DNA of 64,000 nucleotides from Pseudisothecium myosuroides (GCA_951799445.1 OX637288.1:2916501-2980500), one strand, 5' to 3'. Shown: positions 39,387 through 52,728, counted from the stretch's first letter. Numbers and translations are program-made. Notes: generated by a model not told the origin, from the letters alone.

Positions 39387-40113
39387 CTTACTAGAGGTAG
39401 TCTCCTAAAATTTTAGAATAAAAACCTTACCAATTGCAAGATCATGATGCTTGGGTTTTAAAAAGAAGTATTTACAATGCTTCTCAAATAAATTGATTTC
39501 ATCTTTTAAACATTTTATTCAAAAATGTGTAGATCCTACATCTTGCAACTCTATATAATATATTGGTGAAATAAGTTGGAAATAAACATAAAAATTTTCA
39601 ATCTTTTTTTTTTCATATTTGTGCTTGAAAAATTCCAATTCCAATGGTAGTAATTATGTTGTAATAAACAATCTACATCCTATGATTTTATATTTTCCAA
39701 AAAATATTAAAAATTGATCTAAATAAAGGAATTCAAAGTTTATTTTAGAGTAGAGAATCTATAATTGCCAATAAACTTTAGTTCCTCATAAATTTCATCT
39801 CATTAATCAAAATGAAATGATTAAAAGCTTTTCACCTATATATAAATCTAAGAAAATAATTTTAAATTTTTATTTATAAAAAAAAGTGATTTTTTCTCAT
39901 CTGCCTAGATTGCCAGCTTAGACATAAAACTACATATTACATAATAAGATTTTAACCATGTAATGAAAAGTTATGAAAATGTTGGACCTCAAAGCCACTC
40001 TTCATCCACATGTTGAGTAAAAATTTCAAAGAAAGAAATAAAAATTTCATTTGTAGTGAGCTGCCAAAATTGCTATGTCGCCAGAAAAATGCATTTTGAT
40101 CCTTTTGGGTTAA
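39387..40113. mobile_element. TTAA-type MITE, B/C family, left end lost
   Basis: Right end CCTTTTGGGTTAA. The interior follows 38444-39386 (AATCTACATCCTATGATTTT), immediately adjacent to that copy. The left terminus is not clear. Confidence 0.6.
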
Positions 40114-40457
40114 ATACAAGTAGTTAAATTGATAGGTGTAAAGTGGCATCTAAATAAAGATGATGTATTGTACAATTCAGTAATTTATTCCACAATTTAA
40201 TAGAATAAGCAAAAAAACTCTGGTTTACGTTTGTTATAAGTTCAATTTAAACAAATATTATATTCTTCCAAATTCTTGACCTAATTAATCAACTAATTAT
40301 TATGCTGAGTGTTTCACAACTTTTATACGGAGTAAGATTTTCATGTCTTTTGTTGAAGAGCCTACTAAGTGAGGAAAGGTTGTTGATTGAAGAATGAACA
40401 TGGTTAGTAATATAGAGGCACAACACATGCCAATTATCATATATAAGGCTCAACAAG

Positions 40458-40494
<37 letters not shown>

Positions 40495-41206
40495 GATATT
40501 AATAGCAAACAATTTTTGGATTTTTACATTTCAAATTGAATTTCAATAATATTATGGGTTAAAAGGTCCTCTTTAATCAAATAAATTCTAATGGTCACAA
40601 ATCATTTATGCTTTGCCATGCAAAGGGTCTTTTCACCAAGTTTTGAGCCTTCGTAGGACTTTACTTTTGTCCACAACAGTTTGTGAAGTAAGAATATTCA
40701 AGCTATAGAATAGTGAATATAATGACTATAATTTGATGAGAATGGTATTTGTTTTACCATATTTCATTTCAAGCTTTATAGTTTATGATTTCTTACACAT
40801 ATTAACTTCTATCTACTTGTAGAATGCGTTACGCCGCCAATAGACTTCCATAAACTAGTTCTATTTATTTGAGGAGATCACTCCTTCTAATCTAAGGTAT
40901 ACACTTGAATTAAGAAGGTGTTTGACGTGGAGCTACTTATCTTCATTGTTGTATTTAATATGACCATATTTTTAAATTAAAAGCTACTAGGGGCATATTT
41001 TCAATCCCCTATGGTTTGAGTAAATTCATTCATGCGTTTTTTTAAGTGGGGCTATCTTACATATAAATATTAAGTGTTCAATTCTTTCCCACCTCCACCA
41101 TTTTCACAAATTTTTCCTTCCGTCTACTACATACATGTATAGGGTATACACTATGAAACCAACAACAATCAATTCAATTCAAGTGGCATTGACCAAGTGG
41201 CATTTT
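40114..41206. other. AT-rich intergenic region with (TTA)n
   Basis: No gene recognised. A (TTA)n microsatellite of about 12 units lies at 40459-40494. Confidence 0.6.
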
Positions 41207-42147
41207 TTAACCCCTAAAGGCCAACTGTTCGTTGAACAAACAATTGAAAATCCGGATAGATCCCTATAATGTCAATTTTGGTTGGATGTTCACAAAATTT
41301 TGATACAAGGTGTGAAAATGTACTTCCTTAGAGGGAATATAATTTTTTTCCAATTGGGTGCCCAAATCAAATGTTATGCTTCAATGAACTTTATTGGCAA
41401 CTCAAGTGATTTGGGCATTTTTTGCAAAAACACTCATCAACTTCTGAAATTTGGCATGTATGTACCTAATAAAATATGGCATACATTTGTCATAAAGAAT
41501 TTAGTTCTCAAGTCACATTCTCAAAGGAGTCCAACTTTGTTAGCCAAATATTGGTGTGGCTTCAAGAAAAAACACTTTCTTCTAACTTCAAGCCCTATTA
41601 TCCTGCAATCTATAAAGTCAAAGTTCCTGAAAATTTTTCCATTTATTCCAAATTTTTTTCTTCAATTTTTTACCATTTTGATTTCAAATAAAAAATTTCT
41701 TCATTGCACAAGAAATCATCAAAAAATGACTAGTGTATTGCCAATGCATTTAACCTCCTTCCATTGCATGTTGATATAGACAAAGCTAGATTCTATATTT
41801 GTTTCTAAAAGTTTTCATGAGTGAACCTAACATCATATACTTATGAATGGTAAAATTCCTCATTTTTGTGTAGAGAAAAAATTTTACTCTAAGAGGGCTT
41901 GAAGTCTACTGACCCTATTTTGCAGTAATGAAATTTTTTTTAAATCTTCTCGCTTCAAATGTTATAATCTTTCAATCCACTAGGTAAAATGGTCTGAAAT
42001 TTTTTATACACATTGTCTTACTTGTTGATTACACTTTTGTGTGGTTGAATTTCAAAAACAAAAACAATTTATTTTGGACAATGCATCAAAAATTGGCAGT
42101 TTTGGACGTTTTCACTTTCAAAACACCCTCCAACGTTTAGGGGTTAG
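41207..42147. mobile_element. TTAA-type MITE, family E
   Basis: Starts TTAACCCCTAAAGGCCAACT and ends CCAACGTTTAGGGGTTAG; 941 bp. It has the same ends as B/C but a largely different interior. The open frame at 41282-41779 lies inside it and has no domain. Confidence 0.78.
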
Positions 42148-43879
42148 TAACAAGTTTATTAGTGAAAACTTCAAAATCCCCATTGAAACTATTATGTGAG
42201 CATTCCATTCAATATGATTGTGTTACACACCATATGGCTTCAATGATTGAGGTTAAATGGACTATAAATTCTATCCTTGTATTGTACAACTTTTAGTTTG
42301 TTGAACCCATAAACGTAAACCTCCCTATTCATGCAATGTGACAATTTTGCCACTTGTCATCAATGTCTAAACATTTACACTTAATTTTTTTGATGTATAC
42401 ACTACTAGTACCGTGGTACAATTTCAATCAACTATTCTTCATTGTAGATTTTTTTTACTGTGTTTATTTCGTCATCCACATGAAATTATTTGTCCACATC
42501 TATATTTTAAATACTATAAAAAATTTACAGTGCCCTTATCTACCACGAGATCTCTCAAGGCTAACTTCTTAATAAAATTCCTACTACATGATGTTATATG
42601 TATATCTAAACTAGGCTATATAAATTTCATCAACCTTGTTGTAGCCCTATATATTATGTAAATTTTTTCCATTGAATTAAACAAATTCTATCTTTAACTC
42701 ACGTAGTTTTCTAAAAAAACGACAATGATTACTCTAGGTCTACTTAATTCTTTTTCAAATACAAAAATCCTTGTATAAAAACATTTGAAATTTCAATGTC
42801 TACAAATTCAAAAGAATCCAATTGATCAAACACTAGTAAATTATTTACTTAGTTTATCTCATTAGCTTATCAATAGATTCCAATCTTTATCACTGAACAG
42901 ACTGTTGAGGTAACTACACCTAACTTTGATTCCCTTCTTAAACCGACTGTTACAAATTTTTGCCTAATAAAAATGTATTCCCACTAATCATGAGAGTCTA
43001 GGGTCGGTTTTAGAAATACCTATTATCAATACTTTGAATATTCATAGTTTATTTATGCAATGTCCAAAAAATGCATTTTAGGAAAATCAGTCTAGAATCC
43101 CATTTCGACTACCAACAAGATTCCACAATTTTTTTAATATAATAACAAAAACCATGAAGAGTGGCGTATTTGGTCGATTTTAGGTGTAAGAGAACCATAC
43201 TTGAAATTGCAAAAATAACCAAATGAATTCAATATAGTTTGCATTATTATATTGAATTTTTTTGGGGGGGTCTTGATGGTAGTCAAAAGAGGATTCTAGA
43301 TTCTCTTAAAATGCATTTTTGGGACACCTTGTGAATAAATTTTTCCCGACATCCTATGATAATTTTTCCGTTGGCTTTAATTTTTTGACCCAAAATGATA
43401 TTTTTGTTGCATTTTTTGACATTGGAATGGGTCGTATTTGGCTTTTGATTGCCGTCTTTTTTGAACTAGCAAAACAACTATGAGTAGTAGTTCCCCCTCC
43501 ATCTATGCAATCATCAATCAAAAAACAAATGAAATGACTGGAGGGATCAATCAACATTGTTTGTTCTTGCTTTTTACATCTCTTTGAGTATTTTCCAATT
43601 GAAGGAAATAAAGCTTTGGAAGGCAAAATAGAGGTCCAAACATAGTCTTAAAAACATACTAAATGCCCTTAAAATGAAAACCTCACACTCAACAATAAAA
43701 TGTCTAGTGGTGCTATTTGAAAATGTTCCAAAAATTCCACTTTTCAACACTCCAAAACTGCACTTTGAAAAGTTTTCTAAAGCTTAAATTTTCTTGGATG
43801 CTAAGAGTGCACCAAATTCTACTTACAATGTGAAACAAGTCTTTAAAATATTATTTTTAGTCTTCATTCAGAACATTTT
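42148..43879. other. AT-rich intergenic region
   Basis: Nothing recognised as a gene or bounded repeat. Confidence 0.4.
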
Positions 43880-44114
43880 ACTATAAGAAATTTATGATTT
43901 ATGTGACGTTTTAGAATTTTTGCAAATGGATTTTAGGTGACTTTGAATAGAACAATGAATGTTTCCATGTCAACAATAACGTCCAATGCAACATCTAGAT
44001 GTTACATTGGACGTTATTGTTGATATAAAAACATCTAAATGTTCTATTTGACGTCACCTAAAATCCGTCTGCAAAAATTCTAAAACGTTACATAAATCAT
44101 AAATTTCTTATAGT
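43880..44114. mobile_element. Palindromic MITE, 235 bp
   Basis: Both arms start ACTATAAGAAATTTATGATT and continue through ACGTTTTAGAATTTTTGCA, GATTTTAGGTGAC and CAATAATAACGTCCAATG-like sequence to the centre ACATCTAGATGT at 43991-44002. It is one near-perfect inverted repeat and could fold into a single hairpin. The superfamily is not assigned. Confidence 0.85.
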
Positions 44115-44296
44115 GTTTTTTCCAACAGGAAGATCATTTTGGAACAGAGGTACTACTAGTTTTCAAAGTGCTGAAAAGGGTGTTTTTAAATGCAATCCTA
44201 GAGTTCCATGATTAGTGGCAATACGTTTTAGGCAAGAATATATAGGGGTCGGTTTTTATAAAGGGTCTAATTTAGGTGTATTTTTAACTCAGTTAG

Positions 44297-45224
44297 TTAA
44301 CTCCTAAAGGACCAACTTGCTATTTTTAGTAACATAGAAATTTTGGATAGATACGTGTGACTGGAGATTTCCATATTTTAGACTTAATAGAAGGTGGGGA
44401 CGAGTAATATCTTTCATATGCACTAAATTTCATAACATTTGGAAATATGAATAAAAAATTATGGCCAAATATGTTGTTTGTTTCTCAACTTCGGCAGTCC
44501 GGACAGATCAGAAAAATCACTTTTTTCAAAAACAAAAATTTGAACTGGTTTTCTAGAGTTATATATACGTGGAAAGCTTTGAATCATTCCATTTTGATCA
44601 ATGAGTCTAAAGTTATGAGTTTTTTTTTGTTTGTGGGCAGTTATGGATTTTCTACTTTGAAAGAAACTTTGAAGTCCTTTATCTTACTCAATTTTCAATA
44701 TTTTTTGAAAAAAATAAAATTATAGGGTGTAGATTATTTATTGCAACATTGCAAGGTTCCATTGGAATTGGCATTTTTCAATTCCATATTTAAATTCTTA
44801 ACAATTTAGTATTTTAAATAATTCTCCACTTCTTTCTACTTACTATTTTTATCCTATATGTTCTGCTACTCTAAATGATCTGAAATTTTTCAAGCATGTA
44901 GCCAACTTGTCTAGAAAAAAGAATCCAAAGAAGCACCACCATTTTGGAATTTTTTTTATAGAAAAGTGAGCTTGTGAAGTGCAGCTACCCTATTTTTTGC
45001 AAGGCCCAAAAAATGATTTCAATAGATTTGAATGTTTTATCTTGCAATCCACGTGGTGGAAATTTTTGAAATTTTTACCACATGTTTTCAAATCAGCATA
45101 CTAGAAGATCCTACGGTTACATGTGTCACAAAAAGTATTTGTTTAGAAATTTGGTACTTTTACTAGAAATGGCAATTTTAGAGCGTTTTTGGTGAAATTA
45201 TAGTCAAAGAACTTTAGGGGTTAA
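44297..45224. mobile_element. TTAA-type MITE, B/C family
   Basis: Starts TTAACTCCTAAAGGACCAAC and ends GAACTTTAGGGGTTAA; 928 bp. Close relative of the next copy at 45376. Confidence 0.85.
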
Positions 45225-45375
45225 GGTAGGAGAATCCATTCCCGTTCGTGGACTCATTGTTTCACTATAGACTCCCCTTAAAGTGTCCTCAAAAGTACCT
45301 TGAAACCATGCCAATGCTTAATTGTGGTTGGTGCTTGATCATTTTTTTAGATTACCGTGTCAGAAACTAGGTAGA

Positions 45376-46316
45376 TTGATCCCTAAAGGACCGGACTGCG
45401 TTTTTTGGGTGTATAGAAATTTTGGGTAGGTACGTGTGACTAGTGATTTGCATATTTTAGGCTGAAATTTCAATAGAAGGTGGAGACAAGGAATATCTTT
45501 CATATGCACTAAATTTCATGACATTTGAAAATAGGAGTCAAAAGTTATGGCCAAATACGTTACTTTTTTTTCGTAACTGGGCAGTCCGGGCAGATCAGAA
45601 TAAATCACTTTTTTCAAAAATAAAAATTTGAAATTGATTTTCTAGAGTTATATATATGTGGAAAGCTTTGAATCATTCCAAGCTTTGATTCAACCAATGA
45701 GTCAAAAGCTATGAGGACTTTTAGTTTGTAGGCAGTTATGGATTTTCTACTTTGAAATAAACTTTGAAGTCGTTTATGTAACTCAATTTTTAATATTTTT
45801 TGAAAAAAATAAAATTGTAGGATGTAGATTGTTTATTACAACATTACAACCGTTGGGATTGGCATTTTCTAATTCTATAATTAAATTCTTAACAATTTTG
45901 AATTTTGAACATTATCTATGTCTTTCTATTTATTATTTCTTTCCTATATGTTGTACAATTCCAAATGATGTGAAATTTTTCATGCATATAGTCAACTTGT
46001 TTAGGAAACTGAATTCAAAGAAGCACCACCATTTTTGACATTTTTTCATAGAAAAGTAAGCTTGTGAAGTGCATCTGCCCGATTTTTCGTAGGGTTGAAA
46101 AAATGGTTGTGGTGAATTTGAATGCTCAAATCTTATGATCCACATGGTGGAAATAATCTGAAAATTTTACCAAATGTTGTCAAGGCATCATAATACAAGA
46201 TCCTATGGTTACATGTGTCAAAAAATGTTTTTTTCCAAAAATTTGGTAGTTGTCCTAGAAATGGCAGTTTTGAAGCGTATTTGGTGAACACATAGTCATG
46301 GAACTTTAGGGGTTAA
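45376..46316. mobile_element. TTAA-type MITE, B/C family
   Basis: Starts TTGATCCCTAAAGGACCGGA (left TTAA decayed) and ends GAACTTTAGGGGTTAA; 941 bp. About 150 bp after its closest relative and in the same orientation. Confidence 0.83.
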
Positions 46317-46784
46317 CTAGAGTGTGGTTTAATTGGGGTGCCCTATGAACCTCTACTTTGAAAGTTCACAGAAAATAGATGCCTTATCCAAAAATTCCAT
46401 TTTTTTTAATGAAAATTCATGATTTTCAATTGCCAATACTACAAAAATAATTTTTCCAGCAAAAGGTGCCTCCAACTATGCTGAATTGCTTAAACGAATG
46501 GGAATGGGTGCTTCCACCTTGGACAATTTGGAACTTCAACAGGGCCACACCGACGGCGTTTCAGGAACTCAGGCTTCCATTTGAATGCGGAATCACGGAC
46601 GGATGGTGATTTATTGCAAAACCGCCATCTGTCATCTGAAAATAGGACAACCGACAAGTGGACGGACTGCAAAGTAATGTTTTTAATTCATTCCTTTCCG
46701 TTGATTCCGATCTTCATTCTTCACTGGAATGATGAGCAATCCAAATATGGATGAACATTCATTTCATTATTCCCAAGTTGTGTA
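46317..46784. other. Intergenic, small GC-rich patch
   Basis: 46460-46680 is richer in G+C than its surroundings but shows no recognised product on either strand. It could be an old exon remnant. Confidence 0.3.
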
Positions 46785-46866
46785 CTCCCTCCAGTCAGTC
46801 TCGAAATAAATCCAGGGCTTCCAAATATACTTGTCTCAAATTAAATTGAAAGTTGACTCTCCACAA

Positions 46867-47220
46867 TTTTTATTTTTTTTGAACAAATGGAAAATACCAT
46901 TGCATTGAAAAAACCGGAGAACAGAAGTCAAGCCAAGGCTGGCGAATGAAGACCTAAGAGCAAAAGGACAAGCTAAAAAACCAACAGAAAGAAATATCGG
47001 AACCAAAAGACCTAAGAGAAAAAACAAATGCTAGGACCCTGACTACTCCAAACAATGGTAGAGCCACTCCAAAAAGCAAGCGCCGGAGATTGGAACCATA
47101 TACTATCAAACTTAGACCAAATGGCTTCACGTTGATGTGGGTGGTGTCGGGCTTTACGTTGCGTTGTCCTCTCTGAGCCTAAAAGGGCACTCCACAGATT
47201 GTCTTGAATGAATGTTGGGG
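46867..47220 (-). mobile_element. Truncated LINE 3' end with target duplication
   Basis: Flanked by the direct repeat GACTCTCCACAA (46855-46866 and 47221-47232). On the minus strand it ends in an A-rich tail (reverse of TTTTTATTTTTTTTGAAC). A minus-strand frame over 47012-47230 contains ALLGSERTTQRKARHHPHQR, similar to the second fragment. Only the 3' end is present; no reverse transcriptase. Confidence 0.78.
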
Positions 47221-47260
47221 GACTCTCCACAACTTCATGGACAACAAATGAAGCTATTTT

Positions 47261-47642
47261 TAAAAAAAAAATTGAACAAATGGAAGACCCACTGCATTAA
47301 AAAGAAACCAAAGAACAACAACCAAGCCACAACGGCTAGACAATAAGAGCCTCACAACACCAGCCCACAGAAAGAACTAGAATGCCACTAAAAGAAAGAG
47401 CACTTTGGAGGGCAAACCCTGTTCCAGAACACCTCCTTATCACCCCTCTTACTAGCCAGGAAGGGGGATTGAAGCCAAATACACTCAAATCTATTGCATA
47501 ATCTATCAGATAAATGGGGATGATGGCGAGCTCCACATTGAGCTTTGATAAGCGCCGCCCGACCCGCATCTAAGAGTGCTTCCCACAAAGCTTGTTGATC
47601 ATTGGCTCGAGGCCAAGAAGCATTGGCAAACACCTTATAGTA
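47261..47642 (-). mobile_element. Second truncated LINE 3' end
   Basis: A-rich tail on the minus strand, then the same terminal sequence as the first copy (TTGAACAAATGGAAGAC versus TTGAACAAATGGAAAAT). Minus-strand frame 47388-47633 has ARHHPHLSDR and IWLQSPFLA, matching ARHHPHQRE and IWFQSPALA of copy one. A probable duplication AAGCTATTTT / AAGCTAATTT flanks it. Confidence 0.7.
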
Positions 47643-48168
47643 AAGCTAATTTGAACGCCCTAAATCTGTAGATATCACACTTCAAAGACTATATAGCAAT
47701 TCATCAATCCTTGCAAAGGGAATTGAAACGCAACCTCTAACTAATGGAAGGTGTAGAATTCAATCCAAAACTATACATAAACTGCTACCAATAAATATTT
47801 AGTTGAGAATTTCTTGGAGTTGCATCACAAGACAATATTGGAATTGAATACACAGGACATCAATGAACGTCATTGCACCAACTTTGCTTGAAGAATGATC
47901 AAAATTAATACCACTGGAGTAATTCCAAAAAGGACAAAAATTTGTCATTTTTGCCGCTTGTTTTCAATATGCTCCGCTTCACTTTTGACTTCCATTCTTT
48001 CACACCTAATGGGGTTTAGTAGAAGCTACAATATTTCCACAGTCCCTTGAAAATAGGAACAATTCATGCATTAATCTAGCCATTTTAAGGAAATCCCAAA
48101 TTTATTTCGAGATAGAGGGAGTACATTCATATGAAAAGAACACTATTATAACTAATTTAAAACTATTT

Positions 48169-49337
48169 TTAATCCCTAAGTTCTTTTTTAAAAATTGAAA
48201 ACCACTCAAACTACCATTCTATTGCAAAAAACAATTTTTTGGGGGAATCTTGTATTACAATAGTATAAGAATGTGTCGAAGAAATTTCGAAAATTTTGAC
48301 CTAACTCGTAGATAATAAGATAGTCTAATTGCATTTAATGCGAAGAAAATAGGGATATTGTACCTTCCTTGACTAAATGTTTGACTTTGAATCTTCGTAA
48401 ACTTGAAGTTTTATTCTAAAAATTTTGATATTAAAAGAAAATTATGTTGAAGAATTGAATCAATGATCTTGGAAAAAATTTCAAAGAAAAGAAATGATTT
48501 TTATTCTTTAAAAATTTGTTAAGTAGAAGCAGGCACATAATAGAAGGAGAAACTATATTGTTAATAGCTTTGAAAAGTAAATTGACATACGCTAACCCCT
48601 GAGGTAAGATTGCTTTAGCAAACAAACCAAATTCTGTGGGCCCTTTTTTTCCTTTAAATTGTGAAAATTCAAAAATGAATCCTATACAACATTTTTTTAA
48701 GAAAATACTATGATTGTCTTGCAAAACAAGATGTTTTATAACTGTCACTTCAGATAACATTGTTAACCGAGCTTGGGAGGGTCCCTTTCGTTTCCGGAGA
48801 AAGAGGAGCCTCCCAGAGCTCAAAAACTTTTTGAAACTAAGAACATGGGGTCTGGAATACACATGGGGGCCTGAGATGTGCCGAGCTTCACATTCAACAG
48901 TAAAATCACTATTAAAGTCGCCAATGAGATTTCTCCTCGTTTAACTAAACCTCTCCCCTTGGTATATAGGAGGGAATGATACCTCCAACTGGGGGGGGAG
49001 AGGAATCCACTGATTAGCAATGTTATGCACTAATTCAAATGGAATGAATCAAATTTTTCCATGTAGATAAAAATATAATCTACAAGAAAAAAATTGAAGA
49101 ATTTTATTCCAAGTTTGAGTGTTGTCCTTGTCTATCTAGGCTTGGCCATTTTGGGCTTATTGTGGCATAACTTTTGTTCTTGCATACCAATAGAAATTAA
49201 AATTAAAATTCTAGAATAATAACGTGTTTCCTTAGCTTAGAAAAAAGATTAATAAATCATTTCAGACATTGAAATCAAAGGACCATGTCTAAACTTTCAT
49301 TTGTCCCTTGAGGAGACAATGGGACTTTAGGGATCAA
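48169..49337. mobile_element. TTAA-type MITE, B/C family, split by an insertion
   Basis: Starts TTAATCCCTAAGTTC and ends GGGACTTTAGGGATCAA. Without the 278-bp insertion it is about 890 bp, matching the 49.7 and 50.8 kb copies. Confidence 0.75.
48750..49027. mobile_element. GC-rich 278-bp insertion nested in a TTAA MITE
   Basis: CACT is duplicated at 48746-48749 and 49028-49031. The ends share an inverted TAACATTG core (left TCAGATAACATTGTTAA; right read inward CATAACATTGCTAATCAG). The interior is far richer in G+C than the host element. The class is not recognised. Confidence 0.55.
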
Positions 49338-49732
49338 CAATTTCTCCCACTTGGAAAATAATATCTATCACCAAATATTCCCTATATTCTTTTGAATATT
49401 TTTTGAGTCAATTTTCATTCAATAAATACACAACACTTATATCTATGCAATGGCCGAAAAGATCAAGTTGGGAGATAGAAAAAAAAACATTCCACAAGAT
49501 CCTTTTTCCCCATACAAAAATTGTTTAAGAAAAGATATTTTCAGAAAACTTTGGCATCTATTTTCCAAATTATTTTCTGCAAAAATGCTTACAGGTATGT
49601 TACTTATCACCCACTATTCCTTTGAAACTTTTTCTACAGTTCTTCACTATTTTTCAAAAAAAAAATTATTTTTGAAACAAATAGGACAAAATTTCTATAC
49701 TTGAAAGAATGCTGCCCTATTATTAACCCCTA

Positions 49733-50663
49733 AAGGACCGAGGCCTTTTTTCTACCAAAAAACACTGAAAACTGCCATTTCTATAGCAAAGAGTAAAAAA
49801 AAATTGAAAAATGTTTTTTTTTCACATCCAACCGTAGGATCTTATATCTAACTAGTATAAGAATGTGTGGAATTTTTTATAGAATTTTTGACCGCACAAA
49901 TTGCAAGATATTTTCATTTAAAGTGAAAAAAACAAGTTTTTCAGCACATTGCGGGACTAGATTTTTTGACTTTAAACATTTTTAACTTAAAATTTTTGCA
50001 CTATAGAGTTTTGAGGTTTTAATTGCTATAGTGGAGAATTGAGTTGAGAGTCTAGAAAAAAAAAACAAAAAAAAAAACAACTTAATTATCATTCTTAAAA
50101 AAATTGTTAAGTAGATGTAGGTACAAGATAGAAGGAAAATCTAAAATATTCATATATTTTAGATGGAATTTAAATGCACTAAACCCAATGGTGAGATTGT
50201 TCTAGCAAGTAGACTAGACCATGCAAAAAAAAAATTGAAAAATTTGAAAAATTGCATTTAGAAATGAATCCTAAAGTAATTTTTTTCAAGAAGATGCTTT
50301 AACTGCCCGAAAAACAAGAATGTCCATAACTTTCTCATAACATATCCAAATGAAATGAATCAAAGCTTTCAAGATAGACAAAAATATAATCTATGAGAAA
50401 AAAAATATTAAAAAAAAATTCAAATTTTTTTCCATTTTTTTTTGCTGCCCGAGCTGTCCCCCGTCCCCTGTTTTGAGCTTATATGGTCATAACTTCTTCT
50501 TTTCGCGGGCAACGATTGTGAAAAAAATTATATTCCCTAGAAGCTAATCAGCTTTTCTACTTCCAAAAAAAGTTTCAAAAAATTAGGAGAAAATTTCAGC
50601 CCGTAGGTACCTGCCCGAAAATGCATTTGTCCCCCGTAGGGACAATGGTCCTTTAGGGGTTAA
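49733..50663. mobile_element. TTAA-type MITE, best-preserved copy
   Basis: TTAA followed by CCCCTAAAGGACC at the left and GGTCCTTTAGGGG followed by TTAA at the right: a perfect 13-bp inverted repeat plus the target duplication. 931 bp, AT-rich, no open frame of note. This is the reference copy for the B/C family. Confidence 0.9.
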
Positions 50664-50774
50664 TGTAGTTAGCCCAAAAATTAATATTCTCAAATAAATA
50701 AGTGCATTTTTGTCTCCATGATTTTTTCAAAAGTCTTTCACATGACACTTTTAGTCCCTGGGGTCGCTACAAGG

Positions 50775-51700
50775 TTGACCTCCTAAAATCCCAAGGCCAA
50801 TTTTCCATAAAAACCACTCAAAACTACCAGTTTCAACACAAACAACAAAAAATTTTAAACATTTGTTTTTGTTTAGACGTATTCAATGGTAGGATCTTGC
50901 ACTAGACTGGTATAAAAATGTCTAAAAGAAATTTTAGAAACTTTGACCATATCAATCACAAGGTATAAGCATTTGAATTGAAGAAAATGAGTTTTTTTGT
51001 TCCTAACCTAAATAAATTATAATACTTTGTTTGAATCCTCTTAACTCAAAATTTTGCACAATAGATTGTGTATTTAAATTTTATAAATTTTGAAGAACTG
51101 AATCGACAGTTATGGAAAAACAATCAAATTCCTAACCCCCTTTAATTTTTATTTTTTAAGAAATTGTTAAATTGAAGTAAGTACGAGATAGAATGGAAAA
51201 CTAAATTGTTGATAGCTTTAAGATGGAATTGAAACACACTAATTTCAATAGTGAGATTATTCTAGAAACTAAACCATGTGCAATTTTTTTTAAACTATTA
51301 AAATTGAGTTCAAAAATAGATCCAATACATTATTTTCTCTAGAATTGCTAACTAAGGTAGACCGCAAAATAAGAAGCTTTATAACTTTCACAGTACTTAT
51401 CCAAATGGAATGAATTAAATCTTTCCACATAGATATACTTATAATCTATAATAAATAAATAAATTTAAAATATTTCAAGTTTTAATGTATTTTTTGATTG
51501 CCTGTGCTTGCTTGTTTTGGACTTATTGTGGCATAACTTTTGCTCATAGGCACTAATAGAAATGAAAATTATATTTTCCACTAATCTATTTTCTTATCTT
51601 AAAAAAACATTAAAAAAATCTTGTTAAAAATTGAGGTCATAGGTACTTATTTGACCCTTGAAGAGTCCTCTGAGGGAACTCTTCGGACTTTAGGGGTTAA
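50775..51700. mobile_element. TTAA-type MITE, B/C family
   Basis: Left end TTGACCTCCTAAAATCCCAA (decayed), right end CGGACTTTAGGGGTTAA; 926 bp, same orientation as the previous copy. Confidence 0.78.
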
Positions 51701-52728
51701 AAGAAAAAAGAAAAACCAACACCAAAGACCACAAGCCTCATGACAATCAAATGATCACTCATCATTGTGGCCGGTTAAGAACCAAACCCTAGCCAAAAGG
51801 TTTTTGCTCCCATTTGACCAACAAATCAATCCAAACACCAAGATCTTCCAATTTTTTCCACCTTTTTTCTCCATTCCATAAACACCGATCCCTTCCCTTT
51901 GGTCTATCTCCACAATGGGTCCATTAGTTGGACTAAAATTCAAAGATTATCAATTTTATGACTAAAATTCACATTAAGAGTCAACAATAAGAAATGACCA
52001 AAATACAAAGGTGATTAGTGGATATAAACATCTTCTTCTTTAGAAAAGTCAATAATATGCCATGATAATGAAGAAATTTGTAATTATACCATTCTTTGAA
52101 AATGTACTCACGCAATTTCTCCAAAAAATATTTAACGAAAAAGAATTTTTTTTCCATCCTATAGTCTTAGGTGAAGTCATCCAAATAGACACTTATTAGT
52201 GTCCACAACAACAATATAGGGTTAAAGCAAGCCTCCCCCAATCCTCCCACTGCTACAAGCTCAAACAAACTAATCCTCGTCCAACCTACAATCCCCTTCA
52301 ACGGGGAGTTTTGAACAATATTTCACTTCAAAATCAATATTGAATACAATTTTCTTGATGATAAATTAGCTAATATATTCCCCGCCATTTTTAGTGGATG
52401 AAATTGTTAAACTGCTCCATATTCTTAGGAAAATATTCATACCTTAAGTTAGCCTATTTGTTTTGTTTTATTTTGTTTGTTATGTTGAGATCTTTTGGAT
52501 CATGCATCTCTAAGTTGAGTTCTTGGTACTGTTGGAAAGCCCTCAGTGTGGAGGAGTGCACGGGCTTTGTTTTGTGGCGTTTTACAACTACAACGTGGAA
52601 GTTATTGAATTTCAAAGTTTTTATGAATGAAAAAATTAGAAAATTATTTTTATTTTGATTGCGGCTACGGCACAAGCCACACTAGTCATTATTATTAACA
52701 CATTCAATCTTCTAGCCATTTGAAGCCT
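51701..52728. other. Intergenic region
   Basis: No gene recognised. 52623-52700 is a paralogous copy of the sequence at 53441-53507 plus 53893-53910 and preserves the empty site of the MITE at 53508-53892. Confidence 0.5.

Larger units (their letters stand above)
46785..48121. mobile_element. Stowaway element enlarged by LINE insertions
   Basis: Left end CTCCCTCCAGTCAGTCTCGA and right end, read inward, CTCCCTCTATCTCGAAATAA, with TA at 46783-46784 and 48122-48123. 1337 bp in total. Two LINE 3' fragments (46867-47220 and 47261-47642) account for about 740 bp of it. Confidence 0.85.

Noticed and set aside
41282..41779. 165-aa open frame
   Set aside because: It lies inside a TTAA-ended MITE, has AT-driven Phe/Lys/Ile composition and no domain or homologue in the related copies.
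48431..48862. 143-aa minus-strand open frame
   Set aside because: It crosses the junction between a B/C MITE and its nested insert, so it is accidental.
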